A stretch of DNA of 64,000 nucleotides from Plantactinospora endophytica (GTDB lineage Bacteria; Actinomycetota; Actinomycetes; Mycobacteriales; Micromonosporaceae): contig NZ_BONW01000013.1 in the NCBI RefSeq assembly GCF_016862915.1, positions 124,001-188,000 on the forward strand. The letters are read 5' to 3'. Under the pieces are notes generated by a model, which did no database searches, was not told where the DNA came from, and was given only the letters and a program-made list of their open reading frames with translations. Below, piece by piece: positions 24,041-31,919 of this stretch. Position 1 is the first letter of the stretch, and the number at the start of each line of letters is the position of its first letter. A program made the position numbers and the translations under genes.

Positions 24041-25090
24041 ATGAAGGCTTTGGTCAAATACGCCGACGAGAGCGGTGCCCTGGAGGTGCGTGACGTGCCC
24101 GAACCGGTCCTGGCGCCGGGGACGGTGATCGTCCGGTTGCACACCGTAGGGGTGTGTGGCTCCGACATTCATATGTGGCAGAACTCCCAGAGTAGGAGTT
24201 CGGTCGGCGTACTGCCGGTGACGCTCGGCCACGAGTCGGCCGGCACCATCGCCGCAATCGGTGACGGTGTCTCCGGCTGGTCGGTCGGCGACCGGGTGGT
24301 CTGCGAGACCGCCGCGTCGATCTGCGGGGTCTGCCCGCTCTGCCGCGCCGGCCGTTACAACCTCTGCCCCCAACGCCAGGGATACGGGCTCAAGCGCGAC
24401 GGCGCCATGGCGGAGTACATGCTGGCCGAGCCGCGCGTCCTGCACCGCATCCCCGACCCGGTCGCCTTCGAGACGGCAGCGATGACCGAGCCGTTCGCGG
24501 TCGCCTACAACGCCGTCGTCGAACGTGCCAACGTCAACCCCGGTGACCTCGTGGTCGTCCAAGGCGCCGGCGCGATCGGCATCCTCGCCCTGCAGATCGC
24601 CATCCTGCGCGGCGCCGCCACCACGGTCGTCCTCGGCACCTCGATCGACGCGGACCGGCTCGAGACCGCGAAGCAGCTCGGCGCCGACCACGTCCTCGAC
24701 GTCACCCAGGGCGACCCGCGGGAACTGGTCGCCTCGCTGCACGACGGGCTCGGCGCCGACCTCGTCGTCGACGCGACCGGGGTCAGCGTCGCGCTGCAAC
24801 AGTCGATGGAGCTGGTCCGCCCGGGCGGCGCGATCGCCAAGGTGGGCTGGGGTCCGCAACCTCTCGGCTTCACCCTCGACCCGTTGGTCAAGAAGGCGGT
24901 CACGCTCTACGGCTGCTACTCGCACACCTGGAACACCTGGGAGAAGGTGCTGCGCCTGTTCGCCGACGGCAAACTGCAGACCGACCGGGTGCTCGGCGGG
25001 CTCTACCCGATCGAGCGCTGGGAAGAGGCGTTCACGGCGATGAAGCAGGGCTCGCACGTGAAGTCGGCGCTGCGGATGGTGCAGCCGTGA
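24041..25090 (+). CDS. Zinc-dependent alcohol/sugar dehydrogenase (sorbitol or threonine dehydrogenase-like)
   Basis: 349 residues. Catalytic-zinc ligands are in GVCGSDIHMW and LGHESAG, the structural-zinc cysteines in SICGVCPLCRAGRYNLC, and the NAD(P) motif in VVQGAGAIGILALQIA. It is most like L-iditol/sorbitol, threonine or galactitol dehydrogenases, which interconvert a polyol or sugar hydroxyl and a ketone. ATG 24041 has GGAGGA 8 nt upstream. It leads the forward operon, and its stop overlaps the GTG of the first Gfo/Idh/MocA gene. It is distinct in sequence from the zinc dehydrogenase at 7127. Confidence 0.88.
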   Translation: MKALVKYADESGALEVRDVPEPVLAPGTVIVRLHTVGVCGSDIHMWQNSQSRSSVGVLPVTLGHESAGTIAAIGDGVSGWSVGDRVVCETAASICGVCPLCRAGRYNLCPQRQGYGLKRDGAMAEYMLAEPRVLHRIPDPVAFETAAMTEPFAVAYNAVVERANVNPGDLVVVQGAGAIGILALQIAILRGAATTVVLGTSIDADRLETAKQLGADHVLDVTQGDPRELVASLHDGLGADLVVDATGVSVALQQSMELVRPGGAIAKVGWGPQPLGFTLDPLVKKAVTLYGCYSHTWNTWEKVLRLFADGKLQTDRVLGGLYPIERWEEAFTAMKQGSHVKSALRMVQP

Positions 25091-26268
25091 CCGCGATCCG
25101 GCTCGGGATCGTCGGCCTCGGGGCGGTCGCCCAGGCCGTCCACCTGCCGCTGCTCTCCAAGCGGCCGGACCTCTACTCGATCGCGGCGATCTGCGACCTG
25201 TCGCCCGAGGTCCTGGCGGCGGTCGGCGACCGCTTCGGCGTACCCGCCGCGCGCCGGTTCGCCGCCCTCGAAGACCTCCTCGACGTCGGCGGCCTCGACG
25301 CGGTGATGGTGCTCAACCGGGGATCCCACTCGGCCCAGGTCCTCGCCGCGTTCTCGCGCGACCTGCCGGTCCTCTGCGAGAAGCCGCTGGCATACACGAC
25401 CAACGAGGTGGACACGCTCATCGAGGCGGAGCCCGATCTCGGCCACCCGGCGATCCTGCTCGGCTACATGAAGCAGTACGACCCGGCGGTGCTCGCCGCC
25501 GCCGAGGCGCTCGCCGACGTCGACGACATCCGCATGATCGAGGCGTCGGTGCTGCACCCGACCGGCGCCGCGCAGCTTGCGCTCGCCCGCGTCGTCGGCC
25601 CGTCCGCGCCGTTGCCACCCTCGGTGGCCGCCTCCGGTGATGCCGAGGACCAGGCGCTGTGGGCCGCCGCCGTCGGCGACGCCGACGAGGCGACCTGGCG
25701 GGCCTACCGGGGTGCGTTGGTCAGCAGCCTCGCGCACGACCTGTCCATCATGCGCTCGTTCGGCGCCCCACCGGCAACGGTGGAGTGGGCCGACATCTGG
25801 CGCCAGACCTCCAGGCACGCCGAGATCGACCCGGGGCGTGACCGGCGCTCGTTCGGCGATCACCCGCCGTCGATCAACGCGGTCGGGTCCCTCGCCAGCG
25901 GCGGTCGGTGGTCGCTCTCCTGGCACTACCTGCCCGACTTTCCCGCCTACCGGGAGACCATCCGGGTCGTACACGGCCGGGGCACCGTCGAACTGGTCTT
26001 CCCGTCGCCGTACCTGCTGCATGCGCCGACCGAGCTGACCATCACCAGCCGCGACGGGTCCGCCGAGCGGCGCGTCGTGCGGCGCAGCCCGATCGAGGCG
26101 TTCGAGACCCAGTTGGAGGCCTTCCACGCCATGGTCCGGTCCGGTGTCCCGCCCCGCTCGGATCTCGCCGCCGGTCGCGCCGACATTCTCGACTGCCAGC
26201 GGATCCTCGCCACGTTCGCGGGCCGCACCGGCCTGCCGGTCGGCGGCGAAGTCGGGAAGCTGGTCTGA
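25087..26268 (+). CDS. Gfo/Idh/MocA-family oxidoreductase 1
   Basis: 393 residues. N-terminal NAD(P)-binding Rossmann domain (RLGIVGLGAVAQAVHLPLLS) with the family motif LPVLCEKPLAYTTNE, whose EKP lysine is catalytic in the family. It is followed by the mixed alpha/beta substrate domain. The protein is longer than most members, with an insertion around 160-215 (including EDQALWAAAVGDADEATW). It reads more like the glycosidase or lyase-type relatives than a simple inositol dehydrogenase. GTGA overlap with the preceding dehydrogenase; the next gene follows by TGATG. Confidence 0.85.
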   Translation: MTAIRLGIVGLGAVAQAVHLPLLSKRPDLYSIAAICDLSPEVLAAVGDRFGVPAARRFAALEDLLDVGGLDAVMVLNRGSHSAQVLAAFSRDLPVLCEKPLAYTTNEVDTLIEAEPDLGHPAILLGYMKQYDPAVLAAAEALADVDDIRMIEASVLHPTGAAQLALARVVGPSAPLPPSVAASGDAEDQALWAAAVGDADEATWRAYRGALVSSLAHDLSIMRSFGAPPATVEWADIWRQTSRHAEIDPGRDRRSFGDHPPSINAVGSLASGGRWSLSWHYLPDFPAYRETIRVVHGRGTVELVFPSPYLLHAPTELTITSRDGSAERRVVRRSPIEAFETQLEAFHAMVRSGVPPRSDLAAGRADILDCQRILATFAGRTGLPVGGEVGKLV

Positions 26269-27305
26269 TGACCGGGACAGAAAAGCAGATCAAAACCGTC
26301 GTCATCGGGTACGGCCTCGCGGGCGCGGTCTTCCACGCACCGCTGATCCAGGCCGATCCGGCGTACGAACTCGCTGGCATCGTCACGGCCAATCCGGAGC
26401 GGGCGGCGGCAGCCTCCGCGACGTACCCGGAGGTCCGGATCCTGCCGTCGGTGGATGCCCTGCTCGCCGCCGGTGAGTTCGAGCTGGCTGTCGTCGCCGC
26501 ACCGACCCCGCAGCACGTCGAGATCGCGTCGCGTCTGCTCGCCGCCGGTCTGGCGACGGTGGTCGACAAGCCCCTCGCCGTGCGGTCCGCCGACGCCGAG
26601 GCTCTGATCGAGCTGGCGTCGGCGCGGGGCGTCGCGCTGACCGTCTTCCAGAACCGGCGCTGGGACGGCGACTTCCTGACCGTCCGCAAGCTTGTCGAGT
26701 CCGGCGCCCTCGGCCAGATCCGGCGCTTCGAGTCGCGCTTCGAGTGGCTGTCGGCCCGGCCTCGGCCGGAGTGGAAGAAGGGCACCGCCGGGCGTGACGG
26801 CGGCGGCGTCGGGTACGACCTCGGCTCTCACCTCATCGACCAGGCCATCCAGCTCTTCGGGCCGGTCGCCCCCGCGGTCTACGGCGAACTCGACAGCCAC
26901 GCGGCAGTCGTCAACGACGACGACACCTTCATCGCACTGACCCACGAGTCAGGGGTGCGCTCGCATCTGTCGATGAGCAGCCTCGTCGCCCAGCGGGGCT
27001 TCCGCTTCCGGGTGCTCGGATCCGACGCGGCCTACACCAAGTGGGGCCTCGACCCGCAGGAGGCGCAGCTCGCCTCCGGCATGTCCCCGCTGGATCCCAC
27101 CTTCGGGGTGGAGGAGCCCTCCGCCCACGGAAAGATCGGCCGCGACGGCTCCCTGACCGCCGTGCCGACCGAGCACGGTGGATACCGCGAGTTCTACGCG
27201 CGCCTGGCGCTCGCACTGCGCGGTGCAGGCCCGCTGCCCGTCGATCCCCGCGACGCGGTCGCCCCCATCCGCATCATCGAGGGCTTGCACGACCGTACCT
27301 CCTGA
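26268..27305 (+). CDS. Gfo/Idh/MocA-family oxidoreductase 2
   Basis: 345 residues. Rossmann motif VVIGYGLAGAVFHAPLI, a family dyad in the form VVDKPLAV (DKP in place of EKP), and the FQNRRWDGDFLTVRKLVESG and GVGYDLGSHLIDQAIQLFG segments. These are characteristic of the YdgJ/YvaA/GalD-like subgroup, which oxidises sugars or inositols with NAD(P). The start shares one base with the previous stop (TGATG). It is probably the main sugar dehydrogenase or reductase of this operon. Confidence 0.87.
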   Translation: MTGTEKQIKTVVIGYGLAGAVFHAPLIQADPAYELAGIVTANPERAAAASATYPEVRILPSVDALLAAGEFELAVVAAPTPQHVEIASRLLAAGLATVVDKPLAVRSADAEALIELASARGVALTVFQNRRWDGDFLTVRKLVESGALGQIRRFESRFEWLSARPRPEWKKGTAGRDGGGVGYDLGSHLIDQAIQLFGPVAPAVYGELDSHAAVVNDDDTFIALTHESGVRSHLSMSSLVAQRGFRFRVLGSDAAYTKWGLDPQEAQLASGMSPLDPTFGVEEPSAHGKIGRDGSLTAVPTEHGGYREFYARLALALRGAGPLPVDPRDAVAPIRIIEGLHDRTS

Positions 27306-27327
27306 ATCTCCCGAAAGGCCCACTCCT

Positions 27328-28104
27328 GTGTCCGTGACCGGCCCATCATCGCTCAACTCCCTGTCCCTACAGCTCTACAGTGTTCGCAACGCCCTCGACG
27401 AAGACCTCGCCGGCACGCTCGCCCGGGTCGCGGAGATCGGCTATCAGCAGGTCGAGTGCTCCTACAAGCTGTTCTCGCGCGGACCCGAGGTCGCCTCGGC
27501 CCTGCGCGACAGCGGTCTGTCGGTCGCGACGTTCACCTCGTCGCTGGTCGACACCGACCACGAGGCGATCTTCGCGGCCGCGGTGTCGCTGGGCGCGACG
27601 GCGGTGATCGACACCTACATTCCCGAGGAGTTCTGGACCAGCGAGGAAGACGTCGACCGGATCGCCGGCCACCTCAACCGGGCTGCGGTCGGGGCGGCGG
27701 CGCACGGGCTACGGGTCGGCTACCACAACCACTGGTGGGAGCTGGAGCGGCAGTTTGCTGGCAAGTCTGCCCTGGAACTGCTGGTCGACAAGGTGCGGCC
27801 GGAGGTCGTGCTGGAGATCGACGCCTACTGGGTCGCCGTCGGCGGCGCGGATCCGGTCGCCGTCGTGCGGAACTTCGGCGACCGGGTGCGGTTCCTGCAC
27901 CTGAAGGACGGGCCGATCAGCCGCGACAACCTGGAGCAGCGGCCGGCGGGGCAGGGCCGGCTTCCGATCGACGCGATCCTGGCGGCGGCACCACAGGTCG
28001 AGGTCGGCGCCGTCGAGTTCGACGAGTACGACGGCGACATCTTCGAGGGGATCGCCGCGAGTCACGCGTTCCTGTCGCAGCGTCTGCCGGGAGCCGCCGT
28101 ATGA
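27328..28104 (+). CDS. Sugar phosphate isomerase/epimerase-type TIM-barrel protein (3-keto-sugar isomerase/lyase-like)
   Basis: 258 residues, compact xylose-isomerase-like barrel. Ligand-bearing segments are VECSYKLF, GYHNHWWELERQ, EIDAYWVAVGG, FLHLKDGP and a Glu in AVEFDEYDGD. The YHNH...EID...HLKDG series is the pattern of sugar isomerases that accompany Gfo/Idh/MocA enzymes in 3-keto-glycoside and levoglucosan-type pathways. GTG 27328 follows GAAAGG; the GTG at 27334 is an alternative. Its stop overlaps the next ATG (ATGA). Confidence 0.82.
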   Translation: MSVTGPSSLNSLSLQLYSVRNALDEDLAGTLARVAEIGYQQVECSYKLFSRGPEVASALRDSGLSVATFTSSLVDTDHEAIFAAAVSLGATAVIDTYIPEEFWTSEEDVDRIAGHLNRAAVGAAAHGLRVGYHNHWWELERQFAGKSALELLVDKVRPEVVLEIDAYWVAVGGADPVAVVRNFGDRVRFLHLKDGPISRDNLEQRPAGQGRLPIDAILAAAPQVEVGAVEFDEYDGDIFEGIAASHAFLSQRLPGAAV

Positions 28105-29201
28105 GCGGCCCGGTCGGCGTCGGCGTCATTGGGGCGGGGCGGATCAGTTCGCAGTACCTTGACAACCTGACCAGGTTCCCCGACCTGTCCGTGGTGATGA
28201 TCGCGGACCTGCTGCCGGAGCGGGCGGCGGCGCAGGCCGCCGCCTACGGGGTGCCGCTGTCGGGCACTCCGGACGAGGCGCTCGCACATCCCGACATCGA
28301 GATCATCGTCAACCTGACCATCCCGGCCGCCCACGCGGCGGTCTCACTCTCCGCATTGGAGGCCGGGAAGCACGTCTGGTCCGAGAAGCCGTTCGCGCTC
28401 TCCGTCGAGGACGGACAGCAGTTGCTGGACGCAGCATCCACCGCCGGCCTGCGGATCGGCGGCGCGCCCGACACGTTCCTCGGTGCCGGTCTGCAGAGCG
28501 CCCGGCGGGCCATCGAACGCGGCGACATCGGCGAACCCCTGTCCGGCCTGACCCTTTTCGAGGTGCCCGGCCCGCAGGACGACCATCCCATCCTCAGGAC
28601 GCTGCTGTCGCGCGGCGCCGGCCCGCTGTGGGACATGGGGCCCTACTACCTGACGGCGCTGACCCAGACGCTGGGCTCGTTCGCGTCCGTCTACGGCATC
28701 GGGCGGATCGCCCGGCCGCGCCGGACCCCGGTCAACGGGCCGGGCGCCGGCACCGAGCACGAGGTCGAGGTCCCGACGCACGTGTCGTTCGTCAGCCGCT
28801 TCGCCGGCGGGCAGACCTCGTCGAGCACGCTGAGCTGGGACTCGCCGCACCGCCGAGTCGGCCACGTGGAGATCGTCGGCACCGAGGCGACGTTGTCGCT
28901 GCCGGACCCCAACGAGTTCACCGGGCCGCTACGCCTGCTGCGACGCGGTTCGACCGACTGGGTCGACGTGGCGGTCGCCGGGCCGGTGGCCGGGCGCGGG
29001 TTCGGGGCACTCGACATCGCCCGGGCTGTACGGGCCGGAGCGCCGCATCGGGTGGACGGACGGCTGGCGTTCCATGTGCTGGAGGCGATAGCGGCGGTGA
29101 CGGCGTCGATCGACTCCGGTACGCCGGTCGAGGTCACGAGCCGGGCGCCGGAGGTCGAGCCGGTGCCGGAAGACTGGGACCCCTACGCCCGTACCCTCTG
29201 A
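28101..29201 (+). CDS. Gfo/Idh/MocA-family oxidoreductase 3
   Basis: 366 residues. Rossmann motif GVGVIGAGRISSQYLDNL, catalytic motif KHVWSEKPFALS, and the substrate-domain signature GAGPLWDMGPYYLTALTQ. The C-terminal EDWDPYARTL is typical of actinobacterial members. It is the last gene of the five-gene forward operon, ending at a perfect hairpin. Three different members in one operon suggest sequential oxidation and reduction at different carbons of the same sugar, or recycling of a tightly bound cofactor. Confidence 0.85.
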   Translation: MSGPVGVGVIGAGRISSQYLDNLTRFPDLSVVMIADLLPERAAAQAAAYGVPLSGTPDEALAHPDIEIIVNLTIPAAHAAVSLSALEAGKHVWSEKPFALSVEDGQQLLDAASTAGLRIGGAPDTFLGAGLQSARRAIERGDIGEPLSGLTLFEVPGPQDDHPILRTLLSRGAGPLWDMGPYYLTALTQTLGSFASVYGIGRIARPRRTPVNGPGAGTEHEVEVPTHVSFVSRFAGGQTSSSTLSWDSPHRRVGHVEIVGTEATLSLPDPNEFTGPLRLLRRGSTDWVDVAVAGPVAGRGFGALDIARAVRAGAPHRVDGRLAFHVLEAIAAVTASIDSGTPVEVTSRAPEVEPVPEDWDPYARTL

Positions 29202-29203
29202 GC

Positions 29204-29256
29204 GCCGTGGCGCGGGCCGGGCGAAGCTGGCATCGCGCTTGCGTCCGCGCCACGGC
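29204..29256 (+). terminator. Terminator of the forward sugar operon
   Basis: GCCGTGGCGCGG (29204-29215) pairs perfectly over 12 bp with CCGCGCCACGGC (29245-29256) around a 29-nt loop that can fold further. It starts 2 nt past the last stop codon. Confidence 0.65.
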
Positions 29257-29421
29257 AGGGCACGCCGGTCGGCCACACTTCGAGGCGTACCCGCGCCGCC
29301 GGACAACCGGCACGAACCGTCTTATCTGGAGCACGCCAATGGTCGATCAACTGTTTGTGCGGTGGATCCGGATGATCGGCCATGACGAACTGGCTCCCGC
29401 GCGGGACGGCAATGACGACCG

Positions 29422-30081
29422 TCACTTCGCGATCGGTGCTGTGGTCTGTGGATGGGGCCGCAACCGGCCAGCCAGGTGGTCCTTGACCCGCGGCCAGTCG
29501 TCGTCGGTGATTGCGTAGATGAGGGTGTCGCGCCATGTTCCGTCCGCGCGACGGCGATGCTTGCGCATGGTGCCCTCCCGAGTAGCGCCGAGCCGCTCGA
29601 TCGCGGCCCGAGCCCGCTCGTTGCGGACATCGGTGACCAGCATGACCCGAACCACGGCCAAGGACTCGAACGCGAAACTGAGCATGAGAAGCTTCGCTTC
29701 GGCGTTCGCGCCGGTACCCCACCACTGCCGTCCGAGCCAGGTGTGACCGATTGCCAAGGTGCGCAGCCGTGGATCGGGATCGGCGAACGACGTCGTCCCG
29801 GCGAATCTGCCGGTCGCCACGTCGATCTGGGCGTAGGGAAGCCGGACTCCGCGAGCTCGAGCGGCCAGCGCGGCGACGACGTGCGCTCGGGCATCCTCTA
29901 CCGTGACCGGTCGGGCCAGCGCCCCTCCCGGTGGGCTCTGCCACTGGAAGATCTCAGCGGCGTCCTCCTCGCTGCCGGCCGCGGCCAGATAGCCGACCGC
30001 ATGTTCGTACCGCAGAGGTTCGAGCCGGATCCGGCTGCCCGTCAGTTCCGGCATCGCGAAGAAGAAGCTGTCATCGACCAT
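29422..30081 (-). CDS. GNAT-family N-acetyltransferase (RimJ/RimL type)
   Basis: 219 residues. The N terminus carries the typical PELTGSRIRLEPLRYEHA, the core has strands around YAQIDVATGRFAGTTSFAD, and the acetyl-CoA loop region is TWLGRQWWGTGANAEAKLLM. A long C-terminal basic tail (KHRRRADGTWRDT, then WPRVKDHLAGRLRP) completes the RimJ/RimL pattern. It transfers acetyl to an amino group of a protein or small molecule, but the substrate is not predictable. The start is uncertain: ATG 30081 is used, and a later ATG (MPELTGS) is equally plausible because neither has a good ribosome site. Confidence 0.8.
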   Translation of the reverse strand: MVDDSFFFAMPELTGSRIRLEPLRYEHAVGYLAAAGSEEDAAEIFQWQSPPGGALARPVTVEDARAHVVAALAARARGVRLPYAQIDVATGRFAGTTSFADPDPRLRTLAIGHTWLGRQWWGTGANAEAKLLMLSFAFESLAVVRVMLVTDVRNERARAAIERLGATREGTMRKHRRRADGTWRDTLIYAITDDDWPRVKDHLAGRLRPHPQTTAPIAK

Positions 30082-30299
30082 TGCGAGATCATCGCAGTCG
30101 CCGATTTGGCTCGTCAGTCGAATTCTGAGGTCCGACAGCATGTCCGGCGGTAGTTCGGCGGCAAGGTTCCCCGGGGTGCTTCTCTCGTGCCACATGCGTC
30201 CGCCGGAGCGACGTGACGGCCTCTTACTCCTCCAGAGCACAACGGCTGGAGGCTCCTCCGAGGGAAAGCTGAGCCCCCCGCAGAGGTGCAGAAGTCGCG

Positions 30300-30419
30300 T
30301 CAGTTGGACCAGGTGTATCCGGCGACGTTCCAGAGAGTCTGGGCCTGGGTCAGGATGGCGACCACTGCGATGGCGGCGAGGAGTGCGGCGACGGTGACGA
30401 TTCTGACTCGCAGGCTCAT
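30300..30419 (-). CDS. 39-residue membrane-spanning peptide
   Basis: A short gene with ATG 30419, GGGGA 6 nt upstream, and TGA at 30302-30300. The product begins MSLRVRIVTVAALLAAIAVV: a basic N terminus followed by one hydrophobic helix. It ends with a short polar tail, QTLWNVAGYTWSN, rich in Trp, Tyr and Asn. The ribosome site, basic start and clean helix argue that it is real. It could be a small membrane regulator, a toxin-like peptide or a secreted signal. No partner is evident; its neighbours are a GNAT gene (same strand) and the divergent padR operon. Confidence 0.6.
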   Translation of the reverse strand: MSLRVRIVTVAALLAAIAVVAILTQAQTLWNVAGYTWSN

Positions 30420-30683
30420 GAGATTCCCCATCGGGTCAGCGGATTGGTGCGTTCATGGTACCGAGACTCGATCACAGCGAGCGTCGGATGATCGGGCGGA
30501 TCGGCAGTGGCCTGATCGGACCAGGTACGGCTGTGGTCTGTGCGACCACGGTCGCTGTGACAAGCGATCGCCCACCTCGAACGCATCCGGCTTTGGCCCG
30601 GCGCGGCATGCGAGGCCCTCTGCGGCGACTGGATAGTTCGGAACCTTCCCGCCGTTGTTCGGCGCGGCGTCCCAGTTCGGTTC

Positions 30684-30719
30684 TTGACAGGAACTAGTAA
30701 CGCAGTGTCTAGTGTCCTG
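30684..30719 (+). promoter_or_regulatory. Promoter and dyad operator of the padR/ABC exporter operon
   Basis: TTGACA at 30684-30689 lies about 32 nt before the PadR ATG, so the transcript has almost no leader. A dyad overlaps it: CAGGAACTAG (30688-30697) and CTAGTGTCCTG (30709-30719), symmetrical except for one extra base. This is a likely binding site for PadR autorepression. Confidence 0.5.
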
Positions 30720-30720
30720 C

Positions 30721-31242
30721 ATGGCGCTTCCGGAAACCTTGCTTGGGCTGTTGGAGCCCGTACCCCGCCACGGCTACGACCTCCAGCGCGAATACGACGC
30801 GCAGTTCGGCTGGAATCGGCCGGTTAAGCCACCCCAGGTGTATGCCACCCTCGCCCGTCTGTCTCGGAACGGCGAGATCGAGGCGGTGGCCGTCGAGCGG
30901 GTAGGCGGTCCGGACCGGACGACTTACGCGCTGACCCCGGACGGGGTGACGCACCTGGAGCGGTGGCTGGCCGAGCCGGAGGGGATTTCGGCCTACCTCC
31001 AGTCAGTGGTCTACGTCAAGGTGATGATCGCGCTGCGGTCCGGGCGGCCGGCCCGGCAGGTGCTCGACGCGCAACGCGCGGCACACCGCCAGACGATGCG
31101 GGAGGTGACGGCGCGCAAACGGGGTGGCAGCACCGCCGTAGCCGTCGCCTGCGACTTCACTCTCTTCCACCTCGACGCCGACCTGCGGTGGATCGACCAC
31201 ACCGCGGCCCGGCTGGACCACCTGGCACGGGAGGTGCGATGA
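30721..31242 (+). CDS. PadR-family transcriptional regulator
   Basis: 173 residues. N-terminal winged helix ALPETLLGLLEPVPRHGYDL followed by the PadR signature VKPPQVYATLARLSRNGEIE, then a C-terminal helical domain (PadR C, VirR-like). ATG 30721 is used, as PadR proteins normally start MALPE or similar; the GTG at 30712 lies within the operator. ATGA overlap with the ATPase gene. PadR proteins of this arrangement repress the adjacent exporter until a drug or peptide ligand binds. Confidence 0.9.
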   Translation: MALPETLLGLLEPVPRHGYDLQREYDAQFGWNRPVKPPQVYATLARLSRNGEIEAVAVERVGGPDRTTYALTPDGVTHLERWLAEPEGISAYLQSVVYVKVMIALRSGRPARQVLDAQRAAHRQTMREVTARKRGGSTAVAVACDFTLFHLDADLRWIDHTAARLDHLAREVR

Positions 31243-31919
31243 CCGGCTCCCTGCTGCGGACGGTCGACCTCCGACTCGCATTCGGGGCTACCCAGGCACT
31301 GGCCGGAGTCTCCGTGGAGATCGGTCCCGGTGAGCTGGTCGCGCTGGTCGGCCCCTCGGGTTCGGGCAAGTCCACCCTGCTGCACTGCCTGGCTGGCATC
31401 CTTCGGCCGGACAGCGGCTCCGTGTGGTACCGCGGCGTACGCCTCGACGACCAGTCCGACGACCGGCGTAGCCGGCTGCGCCGCACCGACTTCGGTTTCG
31501 TCTTCCAGTTCGGGTCGCTGGTGTCGGACCTGACGGCGTTGGAGAACATCGCCTTCCCGCTGCGGCTGGCCGGAGTACGGCGGCGGGTGGCCGAGGCGCG
31601 GGCCCGGGAGTGGCTGCACCGGCTCGGCGTTGCCGACGTGGCTGGCAAACAGCCCGGCGCGATGTCCGGCGGCCAGGGGCAGCGGGTGGCGGTGGCCCGG
31701 GCGTTGGTCACCGGGCCACGGGTGGTGTTCGCGGACGAGCCGACCGGTGCGCTCGACAGCTTCAACGGTGAACTCGTGATGGACGAGCTGGTGGGCACGG
31801 CCCGCGAGCAGGGAACAGCGGTGGTGCTGGTTACCCACGATCCCCGCATAGCGGCGTACGCGGATCGGGAAGTCGTGTTGCGGGACGGCGCGTCGGCGTC
31901 AACGGAGGTGTCAGCGTGA
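31239..31919 (+). CDS. MacB/LolD-type ABC transporter ATP-binding protein
   Basis: 226 residues. Walker A GPSGSGKST, Q-loop VFQFGSLV, signature MSGGQGQRVAVARAL, Walker B VVFADEPTGALD and H-loop VTHDP are all intact. It energises the FtsX-type permease encoded next (GTGA overlap at 31916). Transporters of this type use ATP hydrolysis for extrusion or mechanical work, often in resistance to antimicrobial peptides. Confidence 0.93.
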   Translation: MTGSLLRTVDLRLAFGATQALAGVSVEIGPGELVALVGPSGSGKSTLLHCLAGILRPDSGSVWYRGVRLDDQSDDRRSRLRRTDFGFVFQFGSLVSDLTALENIAFPLRLAGVRRRVAEARAREWLHRLGVADVAGKQPGAMSGGQGQRVAVARALVTGPRVVFADEPTGALDSFNGELVMDELVGTAREQGTAVVLVTHDPRIAAYADREVVLRDGASASTEVSA

